Assembly (NCBI GenBank): GCA_963601185.1
Contig: CAVCEE010000016.1
Location: 1-64,000 of the forward strand
DNA from: Limisoma sp963601185
Lineage (GTDB): Bacteria > Bacteroidota > Bacteroidia > Bacteroidales > Muribaculaceae
DNA length: 64,000 bases
Reading direction: 5' to 3'
Position numbers and translations under genes: made by a program. The notes beneath the pieces were generated by a model, which saw nothing but the letters and a program-made list of their open reading frames with translations, ran no database searches and was not told the DNA's origin. This document shows, piece after piece, positions 8,592 to 16,721 of this stretch (the first letter of the stretch is position 1; each line of letters begins with the position of its first letter).

Positions 8592-9946
8592 TCCTTTGCT
8601 GTATCGTTTTTGGGGAGTATCTTGACCTTCACCTTTTCAATACGGTGACGTTCCACAGCCATCACGAGGAAACGGCAGCGGCCATACTCAATCAGTTCGT
8701 TCTCTTCCGGGAAATCCTGCTTTATGTTGAGCAGGAGTCCGGCTATGGTCTCGGCATCCTCTCCTACCTCAGCAAACTCATCGTCGTCGAGTCCGGTGAT
8801 GCGGTAGAAGTCGTTGAGTTGGGTCTTGCCCTCAAACTCATAGATGTCCTGTGCAAGTCGCTTGTAGGTGGTCTCATCGTCGTCGTACTCGTCGTTGATT
8901 TCGCCCACAATCTCCTCAAGCACGTCCTCGAGGGTGACAAGTCCCTGCGTGCCGCCGTATTCGTCCACCACAATCGCCATGTGCATCTTTCTTTTCTGAA
9001 AATCGTCGAGGATATCGTCGATCATACGGTTTTCCGGCACGAAGAATGCATCGCGTAGGAGCGACTGCCACTTGAAGGCACTGTTCTTCTTGCCGATGAA
9101 CGGAAGGAGGTCCTTGGCGTAGATAATACCCTTGATGTTGTCCTGATTGTCGACATAGACCGGCATGCGCGAATAGCCCGACTCGCGCACCTCGGCGAGG
9201 AGTTGGTCGAAGGTGGTGTCCCAGTCGATGCAGGTCATATCGATGCGCGGTGTCATCACGTCGCTCACCGTCTTGCCGCCGAATTTGAGTATCTCTTCAA
9301 GCATACTCTTGTCCTTCTGCTCCTCCACATCGGTGATTTCGAGTGCGTGCGAAAGGTCGTCAAGCGAGAGTTCCTCCTTGCGCTTTGCCACCATCTTGTT
9401 CACTATCACCGTGCCGCGCGTCATCAGCGACGTGAGCGGTCGCAGCATCCGCGACAGGACGGTCAGTCCGCCCACGGCAAACACCGCCCAGCGCAGTTTG
9501 TGACCGTTGCTATAGAGTTTAGGCAGAATTTCGCCGAAAAGGAGTAGGATAAACGTGAGCAGCACAGACTGGACGATGAAGTCGACCACAGCGTTGCTGA
9601 TTTCGAGAATCTGCGTGAGGGCGAAATTGAGAAGAAGCACAATCGCCACATTCACGAAGTTGTTGGTGATAAGGATTGTGGCAAGCAGATGCTCCGGTTC
9701 CTTGAGCAACTGGCCGACAGCGGTGCGCTTGTCGTCGTTGTCGATATCATCGATATCGGTTTGTGACAGTGAGAAGAATGCTGTTTCCGAGCCGGAAACG
9801 AATGCCGACACAGCCAACGCTGCGCATGCCACCAAGAGGGCAATGACGCTGCCGACCGTAGGGGCGTTGAAACCGATCCATTCGGCACTGCCGGAGATTT
9901 GACCGGCGATGATGCTCAAAACACTCGGGTAAGGGTCTAAGTCCAA
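8588..9946 (-). CDS. gldE: GldE-like CNNM/CBS-domain membrane protein
   Basis: A 452-residue integral membrane protein. Residues about 35-220 are a DUF21/CNNM domain with four hydrophobic segments and the SGSETAFFSLS motif; two CBS repeats follow (about 225-350, MTPRIDMTCID and MHMAIVVDEYGGTQG); the end is the CorC/HlyC-associated domain (FAEVGEDAETIAGLLL). In Bacteroidetes this architecture is called gliding motility-associated protein GldE, although the fold is that of magnesium or cobalt transport/efflux proteins. It heads an operon with the PPTase and C69 genes. The promoter at 9974-10004 fits consensus perfectly. The gldE symbol rests on family likeness and is less sure than the domain call. 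Confidence 0.88.
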   Translation of the reverse strand: MDLDPYPSVLSIIAGQISGSAEWIGFNAPTVGSVIALLVACAALAVSAFVSGSETAFFSLSQTDIDDIDNDDKRTAVGQLLKEPEHLLATILITNNFVNVAIVLLLNFALTQILEISNAVVDFIVQSVLLTFILLLFGEILPKLYSNGHKLRWAVFAVGGLTVLSRMLRPLTSLMTRGTVIVNKMVAKRKEELSLDDLSHALEITDVEEQKDKSMLEEILKFGGKTVSDVMTPRIDMTCIDWDTTFDQLLAEVRESGYSRMPVYVDNQDNIKGIIYAKDLLPFIGKKNSAFKWQSLLRDAFFVPENRMIDDILDDFQKRKMHMAIVVDEYGGTQGLVTLEDVLEEIVGEINDEYDDDETTYKRLAQDIYEFEGKTQLNDFYRITGLDDDEFAEVGEDAETIAGLLLNIKQDFPEENELIEYGRCRFLVMAVERHRIEKVKVKILPKNDTAKE

Positions 9947-9973
9947 AATTATTACGATTAGTTATACTGGTTG

Positions 9974-10004
9974 CAAAGGTAACAATTTAACGTCAATTGA
10001 CAAA
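9974..10004 (-). promoter_or_regulatory. Consensus Bacteroidetes promoter of the gldE operon
   Basis: Minus strand: TTTG (10004-10001), 19 bases, TACCTTTG (9981-9974), then the gldE start 27 bases on. It is a textbook TTTG-N19-TAnnTTTG. Confidence 0.85.
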
Positions 10005-10017
10005 ATCCTCCAAACAA

Positions 10018-10049
10018 AGAAAGTCCACCGGCTGACCGGCGGACTTTCC
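10018..10049 (-). terminator. Intrinsic terminator of the starch-binding-type gene
   Basis: GAAAGTCCACCGG pairs with CCGGCGGACTTTC with one mismatch, just downstream of the gene ending at 10072. Confidence 0.7.
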
Positions 10050-10071
10050 TCTTACGAAAAAATATCTATGA

Positions 10072-11322
10072 TTATTTTACAACCACTTTTTTCACTTGGT
10101 TGTCGGCACGCACGATGTAGAGACCATTAGCCACCTTTGTGCGTGCATCGGTGCTGATGAGTGCGCCGCCTATAGTGTAGACTGCCACCTTCTTTGCTCC
10201 ACTGACAACGATTTCACCGGCATTGACTGCAATTGCAGCATCGGATTCTACGGCATCGACTCCCGATGTGGCATTCTCTGCCAAGAACTTAATCATCTTA
10301 ACGCCGTCTTCCTCCTTGACATACAGATATATCTCTTCGCTTGCGTCCGAGTCGAGGCTCATCGCATCGGTGTCGTTTTCAGCCAATTCGCTCCATGCTC
10401 CACGTGTTTTCAACTTCCCTCCAGTCGACAGTTTCATTCCGTTGTACTCAACGAAGAATCCGTTCTGAAGGTCGTCGATATCGGCTTGTAACTGAATCTT
10501 ATACGCATTCTGCTCGCCGTCCGACAAGATTGTAAACGAGTTACCGTTCCAAGCCGGGCTCTTTTCGCCCGCCGCTGTAATTTTCAGCCAAACTGGGATG
10601 GACGAAAGTTTCTCGCAAGAGTAATTTTTGCCGCTTTCACCAGTCAACTTCCAAGCACCGCTTGCTTTAACACTATCAATATCTCCAGTCTGCGGTTGTC
10701 CATCTCCTTTATTGAAGATTATTGAGAAATTAGCCTTCTTATTGGCAATTGTAGACGAGTAATATTTGTAGCCGTCAACAGCCACGCCATTGTCAACCAA
10801 CGCCATTGCAGAACCTGGCCAGTCGCCATTTATATGAGCGCCACTGCCGTCCCAAGCGTAGAGGTAAGGGGCTGCGGCTTCTGTCACATAAGAGCCGTCA
10901 ACGCGGAGATAAATGGTCGACTCGTCTTCAGCATCGTCAGAATCGTCTGAATCGTCTGACCATGTAGGCACAACACCAAGTCTTGTATAACTCTTGTCTG
11001 AATTAAGGCTATATGCCACGTTGCCTGTCAGATTTTTGATATCGCCAGTTTTCCAAGTATCTCCACCTTGGTTGAAGATAATGTTGTAAGTAGCGTCAGT
11101 GTCAATCTCGTAAGAGAAATACTGGAAGCCGTCGTCCGCCGTGTCTGAAATCAATGTCATCACACTGCCTGGCCAACTACTTGATGCCCCACCCCAATAA
11201 TGCACACGCCAAGTGCCTGAGGTAGTCACGGTAGTGCCATCAACGCGAAGATAGACAGTGGATTTGGCGTTTGCCAATACGGCAATCAGCGCCAATGATA
11301 AAGTCAACAATAACTTTTTCAT
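10072..11322 (-). CDS. Secreted protein with two CBM26-like starch-binding modules and type IX sorting domain
   Basis: A 416-residue exported protein. A 19-residue signal peptide is followed by two related modules (about 20-117 and 137-240) that share YLRVDG at the start, a WPGS(V/A)M turn and a late IIFN(Q/K)G strand with TGDI. This is the pattern of CBM26-type starch-binding domains. A third, different beta-rich region spans about 245-350. An acidic SDDSDDAEDES linker separates modules 1 and 2. The last 55 residues form a type IX sorting domain ending VKKVVVK. No catalytic domain is present, so it probably binds glucans at the surface. Its neighbour at 11489 carries an almost identical sorting domain. 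CBM26 is judged from motifs only. Confidence 0.75.
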   Translation of the reverse strand: MKKLLLTLSLALIAVLANAKSTVYLRVDGTTVTTSGTWRVHYWGGASSSWPGSVMTLISDTADDGFQYFSYEIDTDATYNIIFNQGGDTWKTGDIKNLTGNVAYSLNSDKSYTRLGVVPTWSDDSDDSDDAEDESTIYLRVDGSYVTEAAAPYLYAWDGSGAHINGDWPGSAMALVDNGVAVDGYKYYSSTIANKKANFSIIFNKGDGQPQTGDIDSVKASGAWKLTGESGKNYSCEKLSSIPVWLKITAAGEKSPAWNGNSFTILSDGEQNAYKIQLQADIDDLQNGFFVEYNGMKLSTGGKLKTRGAWSELAENDTDAMSLDSDASEEIYLYVKEEDGVKMIKFLAENATSGVDAVESDAAIAVNAGEIVVSGAKKVAVYTIGGALISTDARTKVANGLYIVRADNQVKKVVVK

Positions 11323-11433
11323 GATTATAAGTTTTTAATAGTTTAAATTTTAAGTCAAAAGGTTAGAAAAGAGTACGATGTTTGCGCCGTGTGCGCGCAA
11401 GTGTTCAAGGTTACAAAGTTTTTCAAGAAAAGA

Positions 11434-11469
11434 AATTGGCGCATCGTTTAAGGCATTGATGCGCCAATC
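11434..11469 (-). terminator. Intrinsic terminator of the gene at 11489
   Basis: ATTGGCGCATC and GATGCGCCAAT are perfect complements around a 12-base loop; the minus strand continues TTTCTTTT. Confidence 0.85.
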
Positions 11470-11488
11470 TTATAGATGAACAATTTGC

Positions 11489-12400
11489 TTATTTTACAAT
11501 GACTTTCTTTACTTGGTTGTCGGCACGCACGATGTAGAGGCCATTAGCCACCTTTGTGCGAGCATCAGTGCTGATGAGTGCGCCGCCTACTGTGTAGACT
11601 GCCACCTTCTTTGCGCCGTTGACAACGATTTCGCCAGCGTTGGCAGCGATTGTTGCGCTTGCCTCGATTGCGTCTACGCTACCGCCTTTTTCAACCAACT
11701 TGAATGCACCTGTTGCGAGGTTGAAAGTGACTGTGTATTCGCCAGGAGCAGTTGTGCAGCAGCCTTCAACCCCTTTTGAGAACACGCCTTCGAGGATGTT
11801 TTCAGTAGTGTTTTCAGTGAAGCCCCAGCAGCCTACGCCACCGAGTTTCTCATAGATGCGCCAGTAAGCGAAGCCGTCGCCAGAGTCAGGGAATGTAACA
11901 TCACCTGCAAATTCGTTTTCAACGTCAGTTGAAGAAAGTTTGCCAGTTCCGTCGGTGAAGTCCCAGTTGTTGTTGTTACCAATCACATAAACCTCTGTAG
12001 TTTCACCTGCAGCTTCCTCGCTACCCTCGAAGAGGATAGTTGCATTTTCAGCGTTGATTGTCAAAGTGATTTTTGTGCAGACATAAGTCTTTGTGCCAAG
12101 GTCGATGTTGGTCTGTGATCCCGGAGCAAGCACATAAGCTGTGCCGAGAGCAGGAGCATCAATGCTCGAAGCGCCGTAGTTGTAAGTTTGCCAAGTTGCA
12201 TCAGCCACCTTGAATGCGCCGAACACTGTCTTGTTTTCAAGAGTGTAGACACCTTCTACGTCTGTGGTTTGGAATTCCCATTCGTCAAGAGCGTTCCAAC
12301 TGTTGAGACCACCGCGGAGGTAAAGACCTGAACCAGCCGCATTTACTACCATTGCGCAGATTGCGCACAATAAAAAGAGTGAAAATTTTTTCATAGACAT
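11489..12400 (-). CDS. Secreted SusE/SusF-like glycan-binding protein with type IX sorting domain
   Basis: A 303-residue exported protein. After the signal peptide (about 1-22), GLYLRGGLNSWNALDEWEF opens a SusE/SusF-type beta-sandwich module (about 24-118), and VYVIGNNNNWDFTDGTGKL opens a second one (about 135-235). Both show the W-containing loop typical of outer-membrane starch-binding modules. The last 55 residues match the sorting domain of the gene at 10072 almost base for base. Unlike true SusE/F it has no lipobox, so it is probably exported by the type IX system. Translation may begin at 12400 or at the second ATG (12394, MKKFSLF). The two genes each have their own terminator, so they are probably not one operon. 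Confidence 0.75.
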   Translation of the reverse strand: MSMKKFSLFLLCAICAMVVNAAGSGLYLRGGLNSWNALDEWEFQTTDVEGVYTLENKTVFGAFKVADATWQTYNYGASSIDAPALGTAYVLAPGSQTNIDLGTKTYVCTKITLTINAENATILFEGSEEAAGETTEVYVIGNNNNWDFTDGTGKLSSTDVENEFAGDVTFPDSGDGFAYWRIYEKLGGVGCWGFTENTTENILEGVFSKGVEGCCTTAPGEYTVTFNLATGAFKLVEKGGSVDAIEASATIAANAGEIVVNGAKKVAVYTVGGALISTDARTKVANGLYIVRADNQVKKVIVK

Positions 12401-12589
12401 ATAAATTTTAAGTGAATCTATTAATTCCGTTTTATTGTTCCGCTAAAAATGCCCTACAAAGGCAAAAATCGCAACAACTTTTTCATAGCGTCCGTCGGTA
12501 GGAAGGACACAACAAATGTATATAACTTTTTTCAGAATTGATAATAAATTTGTATGTTCTTCAACATATTTTGTGATTTTCTCACGGAA

Positions 12590-13050
12590 AGGACAAGGCT
12601 TGGCGAGCAGCGAGCGTGCCACTCACCGCCAGAGCATCGCTGGTGCTGGCGGCACCCACTACGGGGTGCAAGTCACTAATTGTCAGCCACCCCAGGCTGA
12701 AGCCTGGGGTTATCGACACGGCGCCTCCTACGGGGCGCTTCCGCTCGCTAAGCCTCTCGCTGAACCACTCCCCGAGACACTCTCCGCTCACCCAGACCAT
12801 CTCCCCCACTCAATCAGAGCATCGTCTGGTGCTGGCAGCACCCACTACGGGGTGCAAGTCGCTGATTGCCAACCACCCCAGGCTGAAGCCTGGGGTTATC
12901 AACACGGCGCCTCCTACGGGGCGCTTCCGCTCGCTAAGCCTCTCCCCAGGGTGCTCTCCGCTCACCCAGACCATCTCCCCCGTGTGCTTCACCCTCTCGC
13001 TGAGTTCCTTCCTCGGGGAGCGCATTCCTTCGCTGAGAGGTTTTACGAGC
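12590..13050. repeat. Tandem pair of palindromic intergenic repeat units
   Basis: Two direct copies of about 180 bases begin near 12630 and 12816, roughly 187 bases apart and about 90 percent alike. Each holds three short palindromes in order: CACCCACTACGGGGTG, CCCCAGGCTGAAGCCTGGGG (12690-12709 and 12877-12896, perfect 9-base arms) and GGCGCCTCCTACGGGGCGC. The segment TTATC(A/G)ACACGGCGC joins the last two. Related units lie at 20650-20880, and fragments at 41655 and 47069. An open frame reads through both copies but is a by-product of the repeat; no gene is supported here. The rest of the 12401-13117 gap is AT-rich upstream sequence of the gene at 11489. Confidence 0.85.
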
Positions 13051-13055
13051 CATAC

Positions 13056-13094
13056 TAAAAAAAGAGGGTAAATCCTGACGGATTTACCCTCTTC
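13056..13094 (-). terminator. Intrinsic terminator of the frd operon
   Basis: AAGAGGGTAAATCC and GGATTTACCCTCTT are perfect complements; on the minus strand a run of seven T follows. Confidence 0.92.
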
Positions 13095-13117
13095 CAACAA
13101 TAAATTATTCTGGTAGA

Positions 13118-13873
13118 TTAGTCTTTAAACTTCATCTTCAGGTATTCGCGGTTCATACGAGCGATGTTGCTGAGCGAGATGTTTTTCGGACATTGAGCGG
13201 CACAAGCACCAGTGTTGGTACAGTTACCGAATCCGAGTTCGTCCATCTTGCTCACCATTGCGCGCACGCGGCGTGCTGCTTCAACCTTTCCTTGTGGGAG
13301 CAATGCGAACTGGCTCACCTTGGCTGCTACGAAGAGCATTGCAGATCCATTCTTGCAGGCTGCTGCACAAGCGCCGCAACCGATACAAGTGGCAGAGTCC
13401 ATAGCCTCGTCGGCTGCCTCCTTAGAGATAGGAATTGCATTGGCATCACCTGCGCCGCCAGTGTTGAACGACACATAACCACCGGCTTGCTGGATCTTGT
13501 CGTAAGCCGAGCGGTCAACCATAAGGTCGCGGATTACAGGGAATGCGTGAGAGCGCCAAGGCTCGATAGTGATAGTGTCGCCGTCGTTGAACTTGCGCAT
13601 GTGGAGCTGGCAAGTGGTGATGCTACCAACAGGTCCGTGAGGGTTACCGTTGATGTAGAGCGAACACATACCGCAGATACCTTCGCGGCAGTCGTTGTCG
13701 AACACCACTGGCTCCTCGCCATTCTCTACGAGATTCTCGTTGAGCATGTCGAGCATCTCAAGGAAGCTGATGTTGGTCGGCACGTTGTCAAGTGAATAAT
13801 CGACGAATTTACCCGGCTCTTTAGGACCGCGTTGACGCCAGATTTTTAACTTTATGTTAATTGTTTCTTCCAT
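13118..13873 (-). CDS. frdB: Fumarate reductase / succinate dehydrogenase iron-sulfur subunit
   Basis: A 251-residue subunit that relays electrons between quinone and the flavin subunit. The N-terminal half holds the [2Fe-2S] ligands in CREGICGMCSLYINGNPHGP (about 62-81). The C-terminal half has the two clusters' motifs CIGCGACAAACKNGS and CTNTGACAAQCPKNIS. It is last in the operon frdC-frdA-frdB and ends before a strong terminator. In fermenting Bacteroidales this complex reduces fumarate with menaquinol as the last step toward succinate and propionate. Direction of use is inferred from the lifestyle; sequence alone cannot separate frd from sdh. Confidence 0.96.
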   Translation of the reverse strand: MEETINIKLKIWRQRGPKEPGKFVDYSLDNVPTNISFLEMLDMLNENLVENGEEPVVFDNDCREGICGMCSLYINGNPHGPVGSITTCQLHMRKFNDGDTITIEPWRSHAFPVIRDLMVDRSAYDKIQQAGGYVSFNTGGAGDANAIPISKEAADEAMDSATCIGCGACAAACKNGSAMLFVAAKVSQFALLPQGKVEAARRVRAMVSKMDELGFGNCTNTGACAAQCPKNISLSNIARMNREYLKMKFKD

Positions 13874-13908
13874 AATTAGCTAAAATTTTTATGCCTAAAG
13901 GCGGGTTG

Positions 13909-15906
13909 TTATGACTTGTAGTTACGGGTTTGAACCTTGATAGACTCGTAGTTGAGCGGCTCTTTGAGGAGCACTGGCTTCTCGCCTTCGCCAGCATACT
14001 TCCAGCAGCTTACATACATATACTGGTCGTCGCGGCGCTGAGCCTCGCCGTCGGCTGTCTGATACTCCTCACGGAAGTGAGCGCCGCACGATTCGTTGCG
14101 GTGGAGAGCGTCGATAGCCATCAAGCGGCCGATAGTGAAGAAGTCCTCCAGGCGGAGAGCCTTTTCAAGCTCGGTGTTGAGAGTGTTTGCCTCGCCAGGA
14201 ACGAAGAGGTTAGTGTCGAATTCCTTCTTGAGGATGTCGATTTGCTCGATAGCCTTGATAAGGCTTTCTGCAGTACGACCCATACCAACGAGATTCCACA
14301 TAATCATACCGAGTTCCTTGTGGATAGAGTCGGCAGAACGCTTGCCCTTGATGTTCATAAGGCGTTCGATGCGTGCGCGTACCTTCTTCTCAGCCTCAAC
14401 AAATTCAGGAGCATCGGTAGTAGGATGCTTAACCTTGATCTGGTCAGAGAGGTAGTTCTGCATAGTGTAAGGCAGAACGAAGTAGCCGTCAGCCAAGCCT
14501 TGCATCAACGCAGAAGCACCGAGGCGGTTACCGCCGTGATCGGAGAAGTTAGCCTCACCGATAGCAAACAAGCCCTTTACAGAAGTCTGAAGTTCGTAGT
14601 CAACCCAGATACCACCCATAGTGTAGTGGGAAGCCGGGAAGATCATCATCGGAGTCTTGTATGGATTGTCGTCGGTAATCATTTCATACATCTGGAACAA
14701 GTTGCCGTAGCGGGCAGCGATTACATCCTCACCGAGGCGGTTGATAGCCTCAGAGAAGTCCAGATAAACGGCGTTGCCAGTACCTACGCCGAAGCCAGCG
14801 TCGCAACGCTCCTTGGCAGCACGGCTGGCGATGTCGCGAGGACAGAGGTTACCGAATGCAGGGTAGCGGCGCTCCAAGTAGTAGTCGCGGTCTTCCTCAG
14901 CGATTTCGGTAGGTTTGAGTTTGCCGGCGCGGATAGCCTCGGCATCCTCTTTCTTCTTAGGCACCCAGATGCGGCCGTCGTTACGGAGAGATTCAGACAT
15001 AAGGGTAAGTTTAGACTGGTTCTCGCCGTGCTTAGGAATACATGTAGGGTGAATCTGAGTGAAGCAGAGGTTTGAGAGGTAAGCACCGTGCTTGTAGCAT
15101 TGAACAGCGACAGAGCCGTTGCAACCCATAGCGTTGGTTGAAAGGAAGAACACACGCCCATAGCCACCGGTTGCTACAACTACTGCGTGGGCAGCGTAGC
15201 GTTCGATTTCGCCAGTGATAAGGTTGCGCACGATGATACCGCGTGCACGGCCATCGACCATAACGAGGTCGAGCATCTCGCGACGTACATAGCTCTTCAC
15301 TGTGCCTTTCTTAATCTGGCGGTTGAGAGAAGAGTAAGCGCCGAGGAGGAGTTGTTGTCCTGTCTGACCCTTAGCGTAGAATGTACGCGACACCTGCGCG
15401 CCACCGAACGAACGGTTGGCGAGAAGACCTCCGTATTCACGTGCGAAAGGCACACCCTGAGCCACACACTGGTCGATGATGTTGTTAGACACCTCAGCCA
15501 AACGGTAAACGTTTGCCTCGCGAGAGCGGAAGTCACCACCCTTTACAGTGTCGTAGAACAAACGGTAGATAGAGTCGCCGTCGTTCTGATAGTTCTTGGC
15601 TGCGTTGATACCACCTTGAGCGGCGATAGAGTGAGCGCGGCGTGGAGAGTCCTGAATACAGAAATTCAACACGTTGAAGCCCATTTCGCCGAGTGTTGAC
15701 GCTGCCGAAGCGCCGGCAAGACCAGTACCTACGACGATGATGTCGAGGTGACGCTTGTTGGCTGGGTTGACGAGTTTCTGGTGAGCCTTGTAGTTAGTCC
15801 ACTTCTCGGCTACCGGTCCCTCAGGGATTTTTGAGTCAACTTTCTCGTCCGAATAAACGGCGTATTGGCTCATTATGCTTGTGCTGTCGATAATTTTTTC
15901 TGACAT
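13909..15906 (-). CDS. frdA: Fumarate reductase / succinate dehydrogenase flavoprotein subunit
   Basis: A 665-residue catalytic subunit. VVGTGLAGASAASTLGEMGF (about 56-75) is the dinucleotide fold; PRRAHSIAAQGGINA holds the histidine that binds FAD covalently; HPTCIPKHGENQSKL and RYPAFGNLCPRDIASRAAKE carry substrate-site residues; DHGGNRLGASALMQGL is the C-terminal FAD-binding motif. Length and the N-terminal extension fit the Bacillus/Wolinella-like type found across Bacteroidetes. It sits 21 bases after frdC and 35 before frdB. It catalyses the fumarate/succinate interconversion on the cytoplasmic side of the inner membrane. Confidence 0.97.
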   Translation of the reverse strand: MSEKIIDSTSIMSQYAVYSDEKVDSKIPEGPVAEKWTNYKAHQKLVNPANKRHLDIIVVGTGLAGASAASTLGEMGFNVLNFCIQDSPRRAHSIAAQGGINAAKNYQNDGDSIYRLFYDTVKGGDFRSREANVYRLAEVSNNIIDQCVAQGVPFAREYGGLLANRSFGGAQVSRTFYAKGQTGQQLLLGAYSSLNRQIKKGTVKSYVRREMLDLVMVDGRARGIIVRNLITGEIERYAAHAVVVATGGYGRVFFLSTNAMGCNGSVAVQCYKHGAYLSNLCFTQIHPTCIPKHGENQSKLTLMSESLRNDGRIWVPKKKEDAEAIRAGKLKPTEIAEEDRDYYLERRYPAFGNLCPRDIASRAAKERCDAGFGVGTGNAVYLDFSEAINRLGEDVIAARYGNLFQMYEMITDDNPYKTPMMIFPASHYTMGGIWVDYELQTSVKGLFAIGEANFSDHGGNRLGASALMQGLADGYFVLPYTMQNYLSDQIKVKHPTTDAPEFVEAEKKVRARIERLMNIKGKRSADSIHKELGMIMWNLVGMGRTAESLIKAIEQIDILKKEFDTNLFVPGEANTLNTELEKALRLEDFFTIGRLMAIDALHRNESCGAHFREEYQTADGEAQRRDDQYMYVSCWKYAGEGEKPVLLKEPLNYESIKVQTRNYKS

Positions 15907-15927
15907 GTCTCAATTAGTTTGAAGTGA

Positions 15928-16614
15928 TTAAAGAGCAAACTTAACTGTAAATACTACGGCTTGGATAATGAAGAGGCCAACCACGATAGTAGCCCACCAG
16001 TTGCCGAGAGTTTTGAAGCGTGGAATCCAGATGCTGTTGCTTGCGCCGAGCGACTGGAATGCGCTCCAGAATCCGTGAGTCATGTGGAACCAGAGTGCCA
16101 CGAGACCGATTACATAGACAGGAAGAGTCCACAGACAGCCGAAGGCAGTCTTGATGTGGTGCATACCGTCGGCAGCGAAAATCACTGCGCTGTTGTTGCC
16201 GCAGCCCAACTGGTGGCACAACTCGACAAGTTGCATCTTTGCCCAGAATTGTACGAAGTGCACAACCATAAACGCAACGACAATGATGCCGAGTACGAGC
16301 ATGTTCTGCGATGCCCATTCAACGCTCTTAGGCTTTGCAGTCACAGCGTAGCGGTCGTTGCCGCGCGCCTTGCGGTTCTGCATTGTGAGCCAGAATGCGT
16401 AGATAATGTGTACAATGAAGCCGGCAGCAAGGATTACCGTAGCAACCAATGCATACCAGTTAGCACCCAAGAACTCGCAGATCAGGTTGTATCCTTCTGG
16501 AGATATCAGGGCTACCGTGTTCATTAATACGTGAAAGGTTACAAATAGGAGCAGGAAAAGACCGGTTACAGACATAACCACTTTTCTTCCTAAGGATGAA
16601 TTTGTTAACCACAT
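15928..16614 (-). CDS. frdC: Fumarate reductase / succinate dehydrogenase cytochrome b subunit
   Basis: A 228-residue membrane anchor with five hydrophobic helices (about 12-34, 53-76, 100-122, 152-174, 205-226). Histidines inside or near them (FHVLMN, FIVHIIYAF, FMVVHFVQF, LWFHMTHGFWSAFQSLG) are suitable ligands for two b haems, as in the single-subunit anchors of the Wolinella and Bacillus enzymes. It passes electrons from menaquinol to FrdB. First gene of the operon; promoter at 16690-16697. Confidence 0.95.
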   Translation of the reverse strand: MWLTNSSLGRKVVMSVTGLFLLLFVTFHVLMNTVALISPEGYNLICEFLGANWYALVATVILAAGFIVHIIYAFWLTMQNRKARGNDRYAVTAKPKSVEWASQNMLVLGIIVVAFMVVHFVQFWAKMQLVELCHQLGCGNNSAVIFAADGMHHIKTAFGCLWTLPVYVIGLVALWFHMTHGFWSAFQSLGASNSIWIPRFKTLGNWWATIVVGLFIIQAVVFTVKFAL

Positions 16615-16667
16615 AGTAGTTCTGAAAATTTAGTTATTAATTAAGTTTATAGTTATTAAACGAAATT

Positions 16668-16697
16668 GCACGGGGTGTAGTTCCCCGTGCAAAGTTA
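16668..16697 (-). promoter_or_regulatory. frd promoter -7 box fused to a strong hairpin
   Basis: TAACTTTG (16697-16690) is a good -7 box. Directly after it on the minus strand is GCACGGGG-AACTACA-CCCCGTGC, a perfect 8-bp stem followed by AATTTCGTTT. The hairpin may end transcription of the portal-like gene (stop at 16722), or form the 5' end of the frd message, or both. The last G and C of the -7 region are part of the stem. Confidence 0.55.
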
Positions 16698-16721
16698 CTT
16701 TGAATTGGTTGAATATGGAAA

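Noticed and set aside
12590..13050. Possible CRISPR array
   Set aside because: Only two long imperfect copies, no short identical repeats with unique spacers, and no cas genes.
12516..13058. A 180-codon frame over the intergenic repeats, and shorter ones beside it
   Set aside because: The protein is simply the translated tandem repeat; other frames and the reverse strand are equally open.
13930..15075. Long plus-strand open frame of about 380 codons
   Set aside because: Antisense to frdA; no promoter, and composition follows the frdA codon pattern.
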